From Treponema sp. (GTDB lineage: Bacteria; Spirochaetota; Spirochaetia; Treponematales; Treponemataceae): DNA of 47,910 nucleotides. Of the stretch, positions 7,301 to 15,363 are shown one piece after another (within the stretch, counting starts at the first letter, position 1; each line of letters starts with the position of its first letter). The DNA is taken from NCBI GenBank assembly GCA_016290995.1, contig JAEEVR010000018.1:1-47910 (forward strand). Reading direction: 5' to 3'. A program made the translations under genes and the position numbers. The notes under the pieces were generated by a model. It made no database searches. It was not told where the DNA came from and saw only the letters and a program-made list of their open reading frames with translations.

Positions 7301-8740
7301 AGCTTTGGCTGCGGCCACGACGCCTACCTTAGCGACGAAATCGTCCGCTTGATGAAAGAAATTTCGGGAAAGAGCCCGCTTGTCCTAAAGATGGACGAAA
7401 GCGACGTGCAGGGGCCGCTTAGAATCCGCGTCCGCTCGTTCGCGCAAACGATTCAAATGAAGCGCGACGCCGGAAAGGAAGAAGCCCCGCGCGACCTTCC
7501 CGAGCCCTACAAAGTAAAATTCACCAAGCGCGACGCAAAGGAAAAAATCGTTTTGGTTCCAAACACGTCGCACGCCTTTAGCAGAATCATGGCGGCAAGC
7601 CTTGCCACTCAGGGACTTAAAACCGTTCCGCTAGAAGTGGGCCGCGAAAACGCGATCGCTCTTGGAAAAAAATACGTTCACAACGACATTTGCTTCCCCG
7701 CTCAGATTGTAATCGGCGAAGTTTTGGACGCGCTAAAAAGCGGAAAGTACGACAACGCGCAAGTGGCCGTCGCCACAGGAAAGTACATCGGAGACTGCCG
7801 CCTTACCCACTACGCCGCCCTCCTCCGAAAGGCCTTGGACGACGCGGGCTTTAAAGACATCGCGATTGTCACAAACGACGACGTTGACTACCACCAGCTG
7901 CATCCGGGCTTTAAGATGAACCTTGCCGCCTCGCTAAAACTGGCGACGGCCCTTCCGATGATCGACGTTATGGAAGAGCTTTTGCGAAAGATCCGCCCCT
8001 ACGAAAAAATTCCAGGAAGCGCGGACGCGGCCTTTGAAAAAGGAATGGACTATATCGTCGAGGGAATCGGAAAAGGAATCGGCGGCATAAAGAAGGGCTT
8101 TGCAAAAGCGATCGCGGGAATGAAGGCGCTTGAGTACGACCGAAGCGTTTTGCGTCCGCGCGTTTTAATCGTTGGCGAATACCTTTTGAATTTCCATCCG
8201 GGCGCCAACCACGACATCGAGCTTTATCTGGAAAGAAACGGTTTTGAAATCATCGAAGCGCGCATGGCCGACGTAATCCAAAAAAATTACTTTGCCCAAA
8301 ACGCGCAAATAAAAGAAAACGATTTGACGCGGCCGCTTGGCGAAAAAGCGATGATGGCTATCGTAAACCAGTTCTTTGAAATCGCCCACAAGTGGACGGA
8401 CAAAATCGCGCTTGCCCATCCCCTTTACAAGAGGGCCGCCCGCCTTGGCGAAGTAGCCAAGGGAAGCGACAGCATTATTTACCACACATTCGATTCTGGC
8501 GAAGGAATTTTGATTCCGGGCGAGATTATTCACTACGCGGAGGAAGGCTGCAAAAACTTCATCATTTTGCAGCCCTTTGGCTGCTTGCCAAACCACATCA
8601 TCGGCCGCGGCGTGACAAAGAAACTAAAGGAACTCTATCCCGACGCGCAGATTTTGCCGCTTGACTACGATCCCGACGTCAGTTTTGCCAACATCGAGAA
8701 CCGCCTTCAAATGCTTATTATGAACGCAGCGAAAGACTAA
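4394..8740 (+). CDS. Giant 2-hydroxyacyl-CoA dehydratase activase-like ATPase
   Basis: A 1448-residue cytosolic protein of the BcrAD/BadFG/HgdC activase family with dehydratase-like C-terminal modules. It has two ASKHA ATPase domains in tandem. The first has GIDIGSTTTK near residue 13, GGQDAK, SCAGGTGAF and GRCGVYAKTDI. The second has GIDSGSTTTK near 339, GGQDMK, ACSSGCGSF and SRCTVFM. Each keeps two cysteines at the positions that hold the shared [4Fe-4S] cluster in HgdC. From about 620 on come a cysteine-rich linker (CPFCANHCKR), a DUF2229-type region (ITFGIPRVLSYWE near 705) and further HgdB-like parts. The family couples ATP hydrolysis to low-potential electron transfer; the substrate here is unknown. 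It starts 1 bp after the cyclase stop with no clear Shine-Dalgarno, and overlaps the convergent ligase gene by 4 bp. Confidence 0.85.
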   Translation: MALLEGAPLWAGIDIGSTTTKLVVYDPTAQKILYSQYKRHHAAQKKSVLEVLKVLAERFPNKNFKIAMTGSGSKPISKILGLPFVQEVVANSIALKKNYSNVNTAIELGGQDAKMIFFWRENGTLKTRDMRMNGSCAGGTGAFIDEVASILKVPIEEFDEVASRGKCVYDISGRCGVYAKTDIQPLLNSGIAKEDLALSAFHAIAKQTIGGLSQGLDILAPVAFEGGPLTFNKTLVKVFVERLNLAPDQVIIPEHPETIIALGAALSLDGLFARFEQNKSLAELTRLLEEDLSKKREVSAGAKPFFDSKEEKEKFFKRHEKKRPKVYTFAPGESVRAYLGIDSGSTTTKFVLLDEDEKIIDWFYAGNEGDPLVVAKKALIEMRERYKAQGVSLEILGAGSTGYGELLFNKAFNTDYHVVETVAHAKAASHYIGDADFILDIGGQDMKAIWLSGGIITNILVNEACSSGCGSFLQNFADTLGIKVQDIAAAAFDSKSPAVLGSRCTVFMTSSIVTEQRNGKLPQDIMAGLCRSIIQNVFTKVIRVSNIDSLGKKIVVQGGTFQNDAVLRAMEEYTGKEVYRAPYPGIMGAIGAALLTKEKMQKTGETTTFIGLGALDDFSYEQETNIICPFCANHCKRTLVKFSNGARLITNNRCERGEILGDPKDASVIQQIKEQKVQKAPNLFKLRQELLFKDYRISRHAKKRGITFGIPRVLSYWETMPFWSTLLRSMGFDIKLSDLSNRKMYEEGLNAVASDTVCFPAKLVHGHLRNLAKKGVDRIFMPIVATYESQNTEKTSRYMCAIVKGYSWVIQNSDNPLKRWNVPFDDPIFFWYNDKDRNRQLEEYFIKNFGLSKFRVDRAIHYADLAMKEFRKTLKDAAQEIINDVTANNKYAIVLASRPYQNDPLVNHSLPDLFTQLGIPVLTADSVPGLEQVDLSKSRLEIVNNFHARMIGSAIIAAEHPALEYVQFVSFGCGHDAYLSDEIVRLMKEISGKSPLVLKMDESDVQGPLRIRVRSFAQTIQMKRDAGKEEAPRDLPEPYKVKFTKRDAKEKIVLVPNTSHAFSRIMAASLATQGLKTVPLEVGRENAIALGKKYVHNDICFPAQIVIGEVLDALKSGKYDNAQVAVATGKYIGDCRLTHYAALLRKALDDAGFKDIAIVTNDDVDYHQLHPGFKMNLAASLKLATALPMIDVMEELLRKIRPYEKIPGSADAAFEKGMDYIVEGIGKGIGGIKKGFAKAIAGMKALEYDRSVLRPRVLIVGEYLLNFHPGANHDIELYLERNGFEIIEARMADVIQKNYFAQNAQIKENDLTRPLGEKAMMAIVNQFFEIAHKWTDKIALAHPLYKRAARLGEVAKGSDSIIYHTFDSGEGILIPGEIIHYAEEGCKNFIILQPFGCLPNHIIGRGVTKKLKELYPDAQILPLDYDPDVSFANIENRLQMLIMNAAKD

Positions 8741-9981
8741 TTGTAGCGCTTGTCTTCGATGCGCTTGGTCTTCTTTTCGCTTCTGGGAAGCTCGCCGATT
8801 CCGACAACCTCAACCTTTGGAGTCAAGTTGTACTTTTGCTTAAAGAAGTATTGAATTCCAAGCGCGACCTCGGTTCTGTCCGTTCCGCCTTCGACTTCGA
8901 CAAAAAGGGTCATCTGGTCTTTTCCGTCAACATGCTCTATCACGGCGCGGTATTCGCTCGACGTTCCGGGAACTGACTTGATTACGTCTTCGATCGTGCT
9001 TGGGAAAATTATGTTTCCCTTAACTTTAACCATGTCGTCGCTTCGGCCCATGATTTGGCTTATGCGGGGATACTTTCGGCCGCACGGACATTCACCCGGA
9101 ACAAAGGCCGCAAGGTCGTGGGTGCGAAACCTGATAAGCGGAGCGCCTTCCTTTACAAGCGTCGTAAGGGTGATTTCGCCAATCTCGCCTTCTGGAACGG
9201 GCTTTCCTGTCTGCGGGTCAAGAATCTCGGTGTAAACAAAGTCGTCAAAAATGTGCATGCCCTCTGTCTGCTTGTCGCAGTTGATTCCGATTCCAGGGCC
9301 GTAACATTCGGTAAGGCCGTAAATGTCGTAAAGCTCGATTCCCAAAATAGACTCGATTCTTTTTCGCATCTTTTCGCCCCAACGCTCCGAGCCGATGACG
9401 CCTTTTTTTAGCTTGATGTTTTTTCCGATTCCGCGGGCCTCAACTTGCTCCGCGATCAAAAGCGCGTAGGAAGAAGTGGCGCACAAAACAGTCGCCTTAA
9501 GGTCTTGCATCATTTGCAATTGCTTTTCGGTGTTGCCGGGGCCCATCGGAATCGCCATCGCGCCAAGCTTTTCGCAGCCGGCTTGGAAGCCGATTCCCGC
9601 GGTCCAAAGTCCGTAGCCGGGCGTGATTTGGATTCGGTCCTTGTTTGTGATTCCGGCAAGCTCGTAGCAACGGGCGAACATCGTGGCCCAGTCGTCAACG
9701 TCCTTTTGCGTGTAGGGAATGACGACGGGCGCGCCTGTCGTTCCGCTTGAAGAATGGATTCTGACTATTTGCTCTTCGGGAACGGCGGCAAGTCCAAGGG
9801 GATAGGCCTCGCGCAATTCCTGCTTTGTGACAAAGGGAACCATGTTCTCAAAGTCTTCTTGGGTCTTTATGTCGTCGGGATTTACGTTCTTAAAGCGCTC
9901 GACGTAAAAGGGATTTCCGCTTTGCTTTACGCGGCGAATTTGATTTCTTATCTGGTCAAGCTGAAGTTCCGTCATTTTCAT
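8737..9981 (-). CDS. paaK: Phenylacetate-CoA ligase family enzyme
   Basis: A 414-residue adenylate-forming ligase that joins an aryl acid such as phenylacetate or indoleacetate to CoA with ATP (reversible). Visible motifs are the AMP-binding loop HSSSGTTGAPVV (76-87), YGLTECYGPG, RFRTHD, CPCGRKYPRI, and the C-terminal lid GRSDDMVKVKG with FPSTIEDVI. The start at 9981 follows GGAG by 8 nt; a longer frame has no support. It is divergent from iorAB, with which PaaK-type ligases are commonly linked for arylacetate formation from aromatic 2-oxoacids. The stop overlaps that of the activase gene by 4 bp. Confidence 0.9.
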   Translation of the reverse strand: MKMTELQLDQIRNQIRRVKQSGNPFYVERFKNVNPDDIKTQEDFENMVPFVTKQELREAYPLGLAAVPEEQIVRIHSSSGTTGAPVVIPYTQKDVDDWATMFARCYELAGITNKDRIQITPGYGLWTAGIGFQAGCEKLGAMAIPMGPGNTEKQLQMMQDLKATVLCATSSYALLIAEQVEARGIGKNIKLKKGVIGSERWGEKMRKRIESILGIELYDIYGLTECYGPGIGINCDKQTEGMHIFDDFVYTEILDPQTGKPVPEGEIGEITLTTLVKEGAPLIRFRTHDLAAFVPGECPCGRKYPRISQIMGRSDDMVKVKGNIIFPSTIEDVIKSVPGTSSEYRAVIEHVDGKDQMTLFVEVEGGTDRTEVALGIQYFFKQKYNLTPKVEVVGIGELPRSEKKTKRIEDKRYN

Positions 9982-10012
9982 TTTTCTTTCTCCTGTGTCC
10001 GCAAGCGGCGGT

Positions 10013-10030
10013 GTTACTGTTAATAGTAAC
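10013..10030. promoter_or_regulatory. Candidate operator palindrome at the paaK promoter
   Basis: GTTACT (10013-10018) and AGTAAC (10025-10030) form an inverted repeat that covers the paaK -10 box. It could bind a repressor of the ligase or fold in the leader RNA. No regulator gene lies adjacent. Confidence 0.4.
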
Positions 10031-10051
10031 ATAAAAAAGCCGACTTGTCAA
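10023..10051 (-). promoter_or_regulatory. paaK promoter
   Basis: Minus-strand TTGACA (10051-10046), 17 bp, TACTAT (10028-10023), with a leader of about 35 nt ending in a GGAG Shine-Dalgarno. Its -35 box overlaps the iorA -35 box on the other strand by 5 bp. Confidence 0.65.
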
Positions 10052-10073
10052 GCGGAAAAAAACGATATAAAAT
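10045..10073 (+). promoter_or_regulatory. iorA promoter, leaderless architecture
   Basis: TTGTCA (10045-10050), 17 bp, TAAAAT (10068-10073), then 6 nt to the ATG at 10080. The GAGG in those 6 nt is too close to the ATG to act as a Shine-Dalgarno and would lie upstream of the transcript. Confidence 0.65.
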
Positions 10074-10079
10074 CGAGGC

Positions 10080-11960
10080 ATGACACGACAAATGATTATG
10101 GGAAACCAAGCCATCGCGCTTGGAGCGTTAAAGGCCGGCGCCAGATTGGCTTCGGGCTACCCGGGAACTCCTTCCAGCGAAATAATAGAATTCATCTCCA
10201 AATACAAAGAAAAGACAGGAACATACGTTGAATGGTCGGCCAACGAAAAAGCGGCCGTGGAAGTCGCGGCGGGCGCGAGCGCGGCAGGTCTTAGGACAAT
10301 CATCACCATGAAGCAAGTGGGCCTCAACGTCGCCAGCGACCCCGTGATGTGCCTCTCCTATTTGGGCGTAAAGGGCGGAATGGTAATCGTAAGCGCCGAC
10401 GACCCCGGCCCCATCTCCAGCCAAACGGAGCAAGACACAAGGACCTTCGCGCGCTTCTCAAAGCTTCCCTGCTTTGACCCTTCCACGCCGCAAGAAGCTT
10501 ACGAGATGGTTCAAAAGGCCTTTGAGATTTCGGAAAAATACAAGACCCCGGTTTTGCTTAGGCCGACGACAAGAGTCGACCACGCCTACCAAAGCATGGA
10601 AATCCCGGAGCTAAAAAAAATCGAAGGAAACGCAAGCTTTGAAAAGGACAGCTCGCGCTGGGTTATCTTTCCAAAACTTTCATACGCGCGCCACAAAGAA
10701 ATTTTTGAGCGCGACGCAAGCGTTCTTCCCAAAAAATTCTCCGCGCTAAAATTCAACCGGACGATAAAGCTTTCAAAAGACAAGTCAAGCGGCGCCGCAA
10801 AAGGCGCGGCCTTTGTCGCCGGAGGAATCTCCTTTAGCTATCTTATGGAAGCGTTGGAAATACTAAAAGAAGAGTTTCCAAACAACAAAAAAATCCAAGA
10901 GGCTTCCGTACTAAAAATCGGAACGCCCTATCCCTTCCCCGCGCCGCTTGCAAAAGAATTTCTTTTGGACAAAAAAGAAGTCTTAGTCTTTGAAGAGCTT
11001 GACCCGTATTTGGAAAGCGCGCTTTTGGAGCTTTGCGGAAAGGAAAAAATAAAATGCGCCGTTCACGGAAAATTTGACGGCTTGGTTCCCGCAGCCGGAG
11101 AATTAGGCGCGGACATTGTAAAAGAAGTAATTTTGAGCTGGCTAAAAATCGGAAGTCCAAAAGGCGCGGCTAAATCAAGCGCGGCGCTAAGAAGCGCTCA
11201 AAAGCCGGAGCTTCCAATAAGGCCGCCGGTCTTGTGCGCGGGCTGCCCACATCGGGCTTCGTTCTACGCCGTAAAAAAAGCGATGAAGGGCCAAAAGACC
11301 GTCTACTGCGGCGACATCGGCTGCTACACTTTGGGAAACGCCGCGCCGCTAGACATGACCGACACTTGCCTTTGCATGGGAGCTGACATAACGATGGCGC
11401 AAGGCTTTTTCCGCGCCGAGCCCGACAGAAAATGCTTTAGCTTTATCGGAGACTCGACGTTCTTTGCAAGCGGAATCACCGGCGTCGTAAACGCGGTCTA
11501 CAACAAAAGCCGGCAGACGATTTGCGTCTTGGACAATTCCACCACTGCGATGACAGGCCACCAGCCCCACCCCGGAACCGGAAGGACGATGATGGGCGAG
11601 ATTGTCCAAAAGATTTCGATCCAAAAAATTTTGGAAGCGGTCGGAGTAAATCCAATAATACAAGTGGACCCCTTTGACCAAGAAAAAGCCGTGGCCGCCG
11701 TAAAAGAAGCAAGCGAGGCCGACGGAGTAAGCGCGATCATTTTTAAGGCGCCCTGCGTTTCTGTCGCCTCAAAGCTGGGCTACAAATTTCCCGGAACAAA
11801 AAAAGTCGACGCGCAAAAATGCGTAGGCTGCAAAAAGTGCGCAAAGGAATTGGGCTGCCCCGCCATCTCGTTTGACAAAAAGGCCGCCGTGATAGACGGC
11901 TCGCTTTGCGTGGGCTGCGGACTTTGCCAGGGCCTTTGCCCAACAGGAGCGATACAATGA
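10080..11960 (+). CDS. iorA: Indolepyruvate:ferredoxin oxidoreductase, alpha subunit
   Basis: A 626-residue thiamine-diphosphate enzyme subunit that oxidatively decarboxylates aryl pyruvates to aryl-acetyl-CoA, reducing ferredoxin. The N-terminal pyrimidine-binding domain has SGYPGTPSSEI and ANEKAAVEVAAGAS. The TPP domain (about 390-560) has CAGCPHRASFYA, GDIGCYTLG and GDSTFFASGITGVVNAVYN. The C-terminal ferredoxin domain (about 580-626) has CVGCKKCAKELGCP and CVGCGLCQGLCP for two [4Fe-4S] clusters. Length is normal for IorA. It overlaps iorB by ATGA. The start at 10080 fits the promoter spacing; Met5 is an alternative. Confidence 0.93.
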   Translation: MTRQMIMGNQAIALGALKAGARLASGYPGTPSSEIIEFISKYKEKTGTYVEWSANEKAAVEVAAGASAAGLRTIITMKQVGLNVASDPVMCLSYLGVKGGMVIVSADDPGPISSQTEQDTRTFARFSKLPCFDPSTPQEAYEMVQKAFEISEKYKTPVLLRPTTRVDHAYQSMEIPELKKIEGNASFEKDSSRWVIFPKLSYARHKEIFERDASVLPKKFSALKFNRTIKLSKDKSSGAAKGAAFVAGGISFSYLMEALEILKEEFPNNKKIQEASVLKIGTPYPFPAPLAKEFLLDKKEVLVFEELDPYLESALLELCGKEKIKCAVHGKFDGLVPAAGELGADIVKEVILSWLKIGSPKGAAKSSAALRSAQKPELPIRPPVLCAGCPHRASFYAVKKAMKGQKTVYCGDIGCYTLGNAAPLDMTDTCLCMGADITMAQGFFRAEPDRKCFSFIGDSTFFASGITGVVNAVYNKSRQTICVLDNSTTAMTGHQPHPGTGRTMMGEIVQKISIQKILEAVGVNPIIQVDPFDQEKAVAAVKEASEADGVSAIIFKAPCVSVASKLGYKFPGTKKVDAQKCVGCKKCAKELGCPAISFDKKAAVIDGSLCVGCGLCQGLCPTGAIQ

Positions 11961-12541
11961 CCAAGAACGTTTTGATATGCGGAGTCGGCGGACAGGGAAC
12001 GGTTCTCGCCGCCAAGGTTCTTTCGCAAGCGGCCCTTTCCAAAGGAAAGCAAGTCCTTTCGGCAGAGACTATTGGAATGGCCCAGCGCGGCGGCTCGGTC
12101 ACAAGCCACGTGCGCATTGGAAAAAACGCCTATTCGCCCTTGATTCCAGCCGGCAAAGCGGACTTAATCATAGCCTTTGAGGCCGCGGAAGCCGTAAGGA
12201 ACATCTCTTTCCTTAAAAAGGGCGGAACCGTCGTAGTGAACGATAAAATCGTCCAGCCCACAACGGCCAGCATTTTGGGAAAAAGCTTTGACGCGGGCGA
12301 TATGCTGAACTATTTGAAGGCGATTAAGGCCAATGTCATTCGCGTGGACGCCGAAAAAATAAGCGAACGTCTTGGAAGCAGCAAGGCCGTGAACATGATT
12401 TTGCTGGGAGCGGCCGCAAAAACCGGCGTTATTCTAAAGGAAGAAATCTTGTCAGCGCTAAAAAGCCTTGTAAAGCCGGAATTCCTTACGCTCAACCAAA
12501 AAGCCGTTGAAGAAGGCTTTATTTTTCCTGTGGACAAATGA
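11957..12541 (+). CDS. iorB: Indolepyruvate:ferredoxin oxidoreductase, beta subunit
   Basis: A 194-residue gamma/beta-type subunit of 2-oxoacid:ferredoxin oxidoreductases, which completes the IorAB enzyme. The N-terminal LICGVGGQGTVLAAKVLSQA is the conserved dinucleotide-like fold, and AETIGMAQRGGSVTSHVRIG is the family signature. The ATG overlaps the iorA stop (ATGA), which sets the start over an upstream in-frame extension. The hpt promoter begins inside its last codons. Confidence 0.93.
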   Translation: MTKNVLICGVGGQGTVLAAKVLSQAALSKGKQVLSAETIGMAQRGGSVTSHVRIGKNAYSPLIPAGKADLIIAFEAAEAVRNISFLKKGGTVVVNDKIVQPTTASILGKSFDAGDMLNYLKAIKANVIRVDAEKISERLGSSKAVNMILLGAAAKTGVILKEEILSALKSLVKPEFLTLNQKAVEEGFIFPVDK

Positions 12542-12559
12542 AAAAAGCCGTGTTAAAAT
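12531..12559 (+). promoter_or_regulatory. hpt promoter, leaderless architecture
   Basis: TGGACA (12531-12536), 17 bp, TAAAAT (12554-12559), then 6 nt to the ATG at 12566. The -35 box lies in the last codons of iorB. Confidence 0.6.
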
Positions 12560-12565
12560 AGAAGA

Positions 12566-12916
12566 ATGACTATCGGAGAAGCTATACAAAAGTTGATCCC
12601 CAAACCAGAAGAGACCTTGGAGCGTTTTTCGGGCAACCAGGAATTTATGGAAATGTTCATAAAGAAATTCCCCGAAGACGCCACGATCCAAGCGGTAAAA
12701 GACTCTTGCCAAACCGATGACTGGGACAGAATTCTTACAGACGTTCACACATTAAAGGGAACTAGCGGCAATTTTGGCTTTGAGGCCTTGTTCAACGCTT
12801 GTTCGCAGGTTGTGACGGCAATCAGGGCAAAGGATTTTGACGGAGCCCGCGCAGGCATTCCAAATGTTTTGGCGGAATTGGATACAGTTTGCGGCGTTTT
12901 GGCGCAAGTGGAGTGA
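12566..12916 (+). CDS. Histidine-containing phosphotransfer (Hpt) protein
   Basis: A 116-residue stand-alone Hpt domain that relays phosphate between a hybrid histidine kinase and a response regulator. The phosphorylated histidine is H61 in VHTLKGTSGNFGF, the canonical Hpt motif HxLKGxSxxxG. The rest is an all-alpha bundle. The receiver/HD-GYP gene starts 3 bp after its stop, making that protein the likely partner. No kinase is in the window. It has its own promoter placed for a leaderless transcript. Confidence 0.9.
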   Translation: MTIGEAIQKLIPKPEETLERFSGNQEFMEMFIKKFPEDATIQAVKDSCQTDDWDRILTDVHTLKGTSGNFGFEALFNACSQVVTAIRAKDFDGARAGIPNVLAELDTVCGVLAQVE

Positions 12917-12919
12917 TAT

Positions 12920-13984
12920 ATGTCAAAGAAAAAAATCATTGTAATTGACGACGTTGAATTAAACAGAGTGATTTTGGCCGAAGCCTTTAAGAATGATTAC
13001 GAAGTTCTCCAGGCGGAGAACGGAGCGGTAGGCCTCAAAAAAATCAGGGAAAACTTAAACGACCTTGCGGCGATTTTCCTTGACATCATCATGCCCGAGA
13101 TGGACGGTTTTGCGGTCCTTCAAGAATTGAACATCAGCTCTTTGATTCAAAGACTTCCGGTTTTCTTGATTACGACAGACGCCACAAGCGGAGTCATCGA
13201 GCGCGCCTACGATTACGGCGCCGTTGACGTAATCCCAAAACCCTTCAACACAATGATCATCAAGCGCCGCGTTCAAAACATGATCGAATTCTTTGAGGCC
13301 AAGCGCCAGAGCGATTCAAGCATTATGGAAATCGATCATGTCCTCAAAATGCAGCGCGAAGACTTGAGCAACGCGGTCGGCGCCCTTATCGGCCATATTT
13401 GCGAAGTGATCGAAAGCCGCAGCGTCGGTGAAAGCGACCACGTAAACCGCGTCCGAAAAATGACCAGCGCTTTGGCAAAGGAGTTCGCCTTGCGGCATCC
13501 AGAGTTCGGCCTAAAGGACGACATAATAGACACAATTGCCAACGCCAGCGTTCTTCACGATGTTGGAAAAATTTTTGTCCGCGAAGAAATTTTGGAAAGA
13601 TCCACTGTCTTGACTCCCGAAGAAATGGCCAAGATTCAAGTAGCGCCAACTTACGGAGCCAAACTTTTGAACAGAGTGAAAGGAATCCCGGAACCCTTCT
13701 ACACCTTTGCAAAAGAAATTTGCAGAAGCCACATGGAACGCTGGGACGGAAAAGGCTACCCCGACGGCTTAAAGGAAAACCAAATTCCTTTAAGCGCTCA
13801 ATTGGCCGGTCTTGCCGAAGCCTACGACGTTTTGATTTCCACTCGCGTATACAAAAAGGCTTACAGCCACGAAAAGGCCGTTCAAATGATTATGGACGGA
13901 GAGTGCGGAACGTTCAATCCCGACTTGATTGAATGCCTAAAAGCGGCCGCAGAGGAATTTGAAAAAATAATCTTGGACGACTAA
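12920..13984 (+). CDS. Response regulator with a degenerate HD-GYP domain
   Basis: A 354-residue two-domain regulator. The receiver (1-125) has D10/D11, phospho-acceptor D55 in FLDIIMP, T85/T86 and K107 in PKPF. A coiled linker follows (128-150). The HD-GYP domain (155-345) has H174, HD at 213-214 (SVLHDVGKI) and RWDGKGYPDGL (274-284). HD-GYP enzymes cleave cyclic di-GMP. Here three usual metal ligands are changed: A242 in place of the IKxH histidine, M272 in the HH pair (HME), and E300 in the ADxxD position. Weak or absent activity is therefore possible. GGAG lies 6 nt before the ATG. It is co-transcribed with hpt and followed 6 bp later by dgt. Confidence 0.88.
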   Translation: MSKKKIIVIDDVELNRVILAEAFKNDYEVLQAENGAVGLKKIRENLNDLAAIFLDIIMPEMDGFAVLQELNISSLIQRLPVFLITTDATSGVIERAYDYGAVDVIPKPFNTMIIKRRVQNMIEFFEAKRQSDSSIMEIDHVLKMQREDLSNAVGALIGHICEVIESRSVGESDHVNRVRKMTSALAKEFALRHPEFGLKDDIIDTIANASVLHDVGKIFVREEILERSTVLTPEEMAKIQVAPTYGAKLLNRVKGIPEPFYTFAKEICRSHMERWDGKGYPDGLKENQIPLSAQLAGLAEAYDVLISTRVYKKAYSHEKAVQMIMDGECGTFNPDLIECLKAAAEEFEKIILDD

Positions 13985-13990
13985 ACAAAA

Positions 13991-15262
13991 GTGAAAGACT
14001 CATTTAAAAGCGCGGCCACCGTTCCACAAAGTCCCAAATGGGAGGCCGCCGTTCAAAGACAGTCCGCCCTTTACGGCCGCGGAAACGACATACGCAGCGA
14101 GTTTGAGCGCGACTACACGCGCATCCTTCACTGCCAGGCTTACAGCCGATTAAAGCACAAGACCCAAGTTTTTTTCGCGCCAAAGAACGACCACATTTGC
14201 ACAAGAATGGAACACGTCCAGCACGTGGCCAGCGTGGCGACGACAATCTCAAAATATTTGGGCCTTAACGCCGAGCTTACAAAGGCGATCGCGCTGGGCC
14301 ACGACATTGGCCACGCTCCCTTTGGCCACTTTGGAGAAGAATGCCTCAATTCCCTCTTAAAGCAAAAAGAAGGAGCCAACGCTCCCAAAAAATTTTGGCA
14401 CGAACGCAACAGCCTTTTTTTCGCCGACTACATCGAAACGCTTTCGGACCCGGAAGGCGTTCACAGAAACCTTGACCTTACTTACGCGGTCCGCGACGGC
14501 CTTATAAGCCATTGCGGAGAGATTCACCAGCAGGGAATCATTCCCCGCGACGACGCGATCGACTTGTACACGATAAAGCGGCCCGGCCTTTTGCAGCCCT
14601 TCACTTGGGAAGGCTGCGTCGTAAAAGTGTCAGACAAAATTTCTTTTCTGGGCCGCGACTTGGAAGACGCGCGAACCTACCACATTTTGGACATGGGCTG
14701 TTACAGAATGCTCCGCGACATCGTTGGAAGCAGTTTGGGCTTTGAAGGAAAGGGACAAAAAGCCTTAAGGTCGGGAAAGGCCGTCAACACGACCGTTTTG
14801 ATAAACGACATGATCGTCGATTTGTGCGAGCAAAGCAGTCCGGAACGCGGCATCACCTTTAGCGACGAGTACTTTAAGTTTATCGTGGAATTGCACAAGT
14901 TCAGCTATTCAAAAATCTACACGCATTGGCGCCTTAAGGAATTCCAAAACTACGCCAAGAACGTAATCGAAACAATTTACAGTGTTTTGGAAAGAACGCA
15001 AATCTACGCGCAAAGGGGCCGCCTTTCAAGCGCCTTGCGCTACTTCCCCCGCCTCTTGGAAAACTTTGAGGACTGGCTGATCAAGTACACAAACTACGCT
15101 CCGATAAAACAGCCCGACAGAAAGCGCGTGTTGCGCTACGCCACGCCCCAAGTCTTTGACATAACAAACGACGAGTCGTGGCAAAAATGCTTGATTGAAT
15201 ACATCAGCGGAATGACAGACCAATTTGCCATCGGCCTGTACGAAGAAATTATTAGCTTTTAA
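13991..15262 (+). CDS. dgt: Deoxyguanosinetriphosphate triphosphohydrolase-like protein
   Basis: A 423-residue HD-domain dNTPase of the Dgt family, which converts dGTP or other dNTPs to the nucleoside and triphosphate. The N-terminal RSEFERDYTRILHCQAYSRL matches the family opening. The HD metal site is H75 (RMEHVQHV), H104-D105 (LGHDIGHAPFGHFGE) and the later VSDKISFLGRDLEDA. The start is a GTG 6 bp after the preceding stop, without a strong Shine-Dalgarno, which suggests coupling. A stem-loop plus T tract follows the gene. Confidence 0.88.
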   Translation: MKDSFKSAATVPQSPKWEAAVQRQSALYGRGNDIRSEFERDYTRILHCQAYSRLKHKTQVFFAPKNDHICTRMEHVQHVASVATTISKYLGLNAELTKAIALGHDIGHAPFGHFGEECLNSLLKQKEGANAPKKFWHERNSLFFADYIETLSDPEGVHRNLDLTYAVRDGLISHCGEIHQQGIIPRDDAIDLYTIKRPGLLQPFTWEGCVVKVSDKISFLGRDLEDARTYHILDMGCYRMLRDIVGSSLGFEGKGQKALRSGKAVNTTVLINDMIVDLCEQSSPERGITFSDEYFKFIVELHKFSYSKIYTHWRLKEFQNYAKNVIETIYSVLERTQIYAQRGRLSSALRYFPRLLENFEDWLIKYTNYAPIKQPDRKRVLRYATPQVFDITNDESWQKCLIEYISGMTDQFAIGLYEEIISF

Positions 15263-15299
15263 TTCAATGCGTACGGCTGAACGCGCGCGGAACCAAGCG

Positions 15300-15337
15300 C
15301 GTTTGTTGCCGCTTATGCGCCCAACAAACGATTTTTG
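15300..15337 (+). terminator. Intrinsic terminator after dgt
   Basis: CGTTTGTTG (15300-15308) pairs with CAACAAACG (15322-15330), followed by ATTTTTG. It sits between the convergent dgt and ACT genes. Confidence 0.55.
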
Positions 15338-15363
15338 TCTTTATCCAGTTAATCTTGGCGCTA

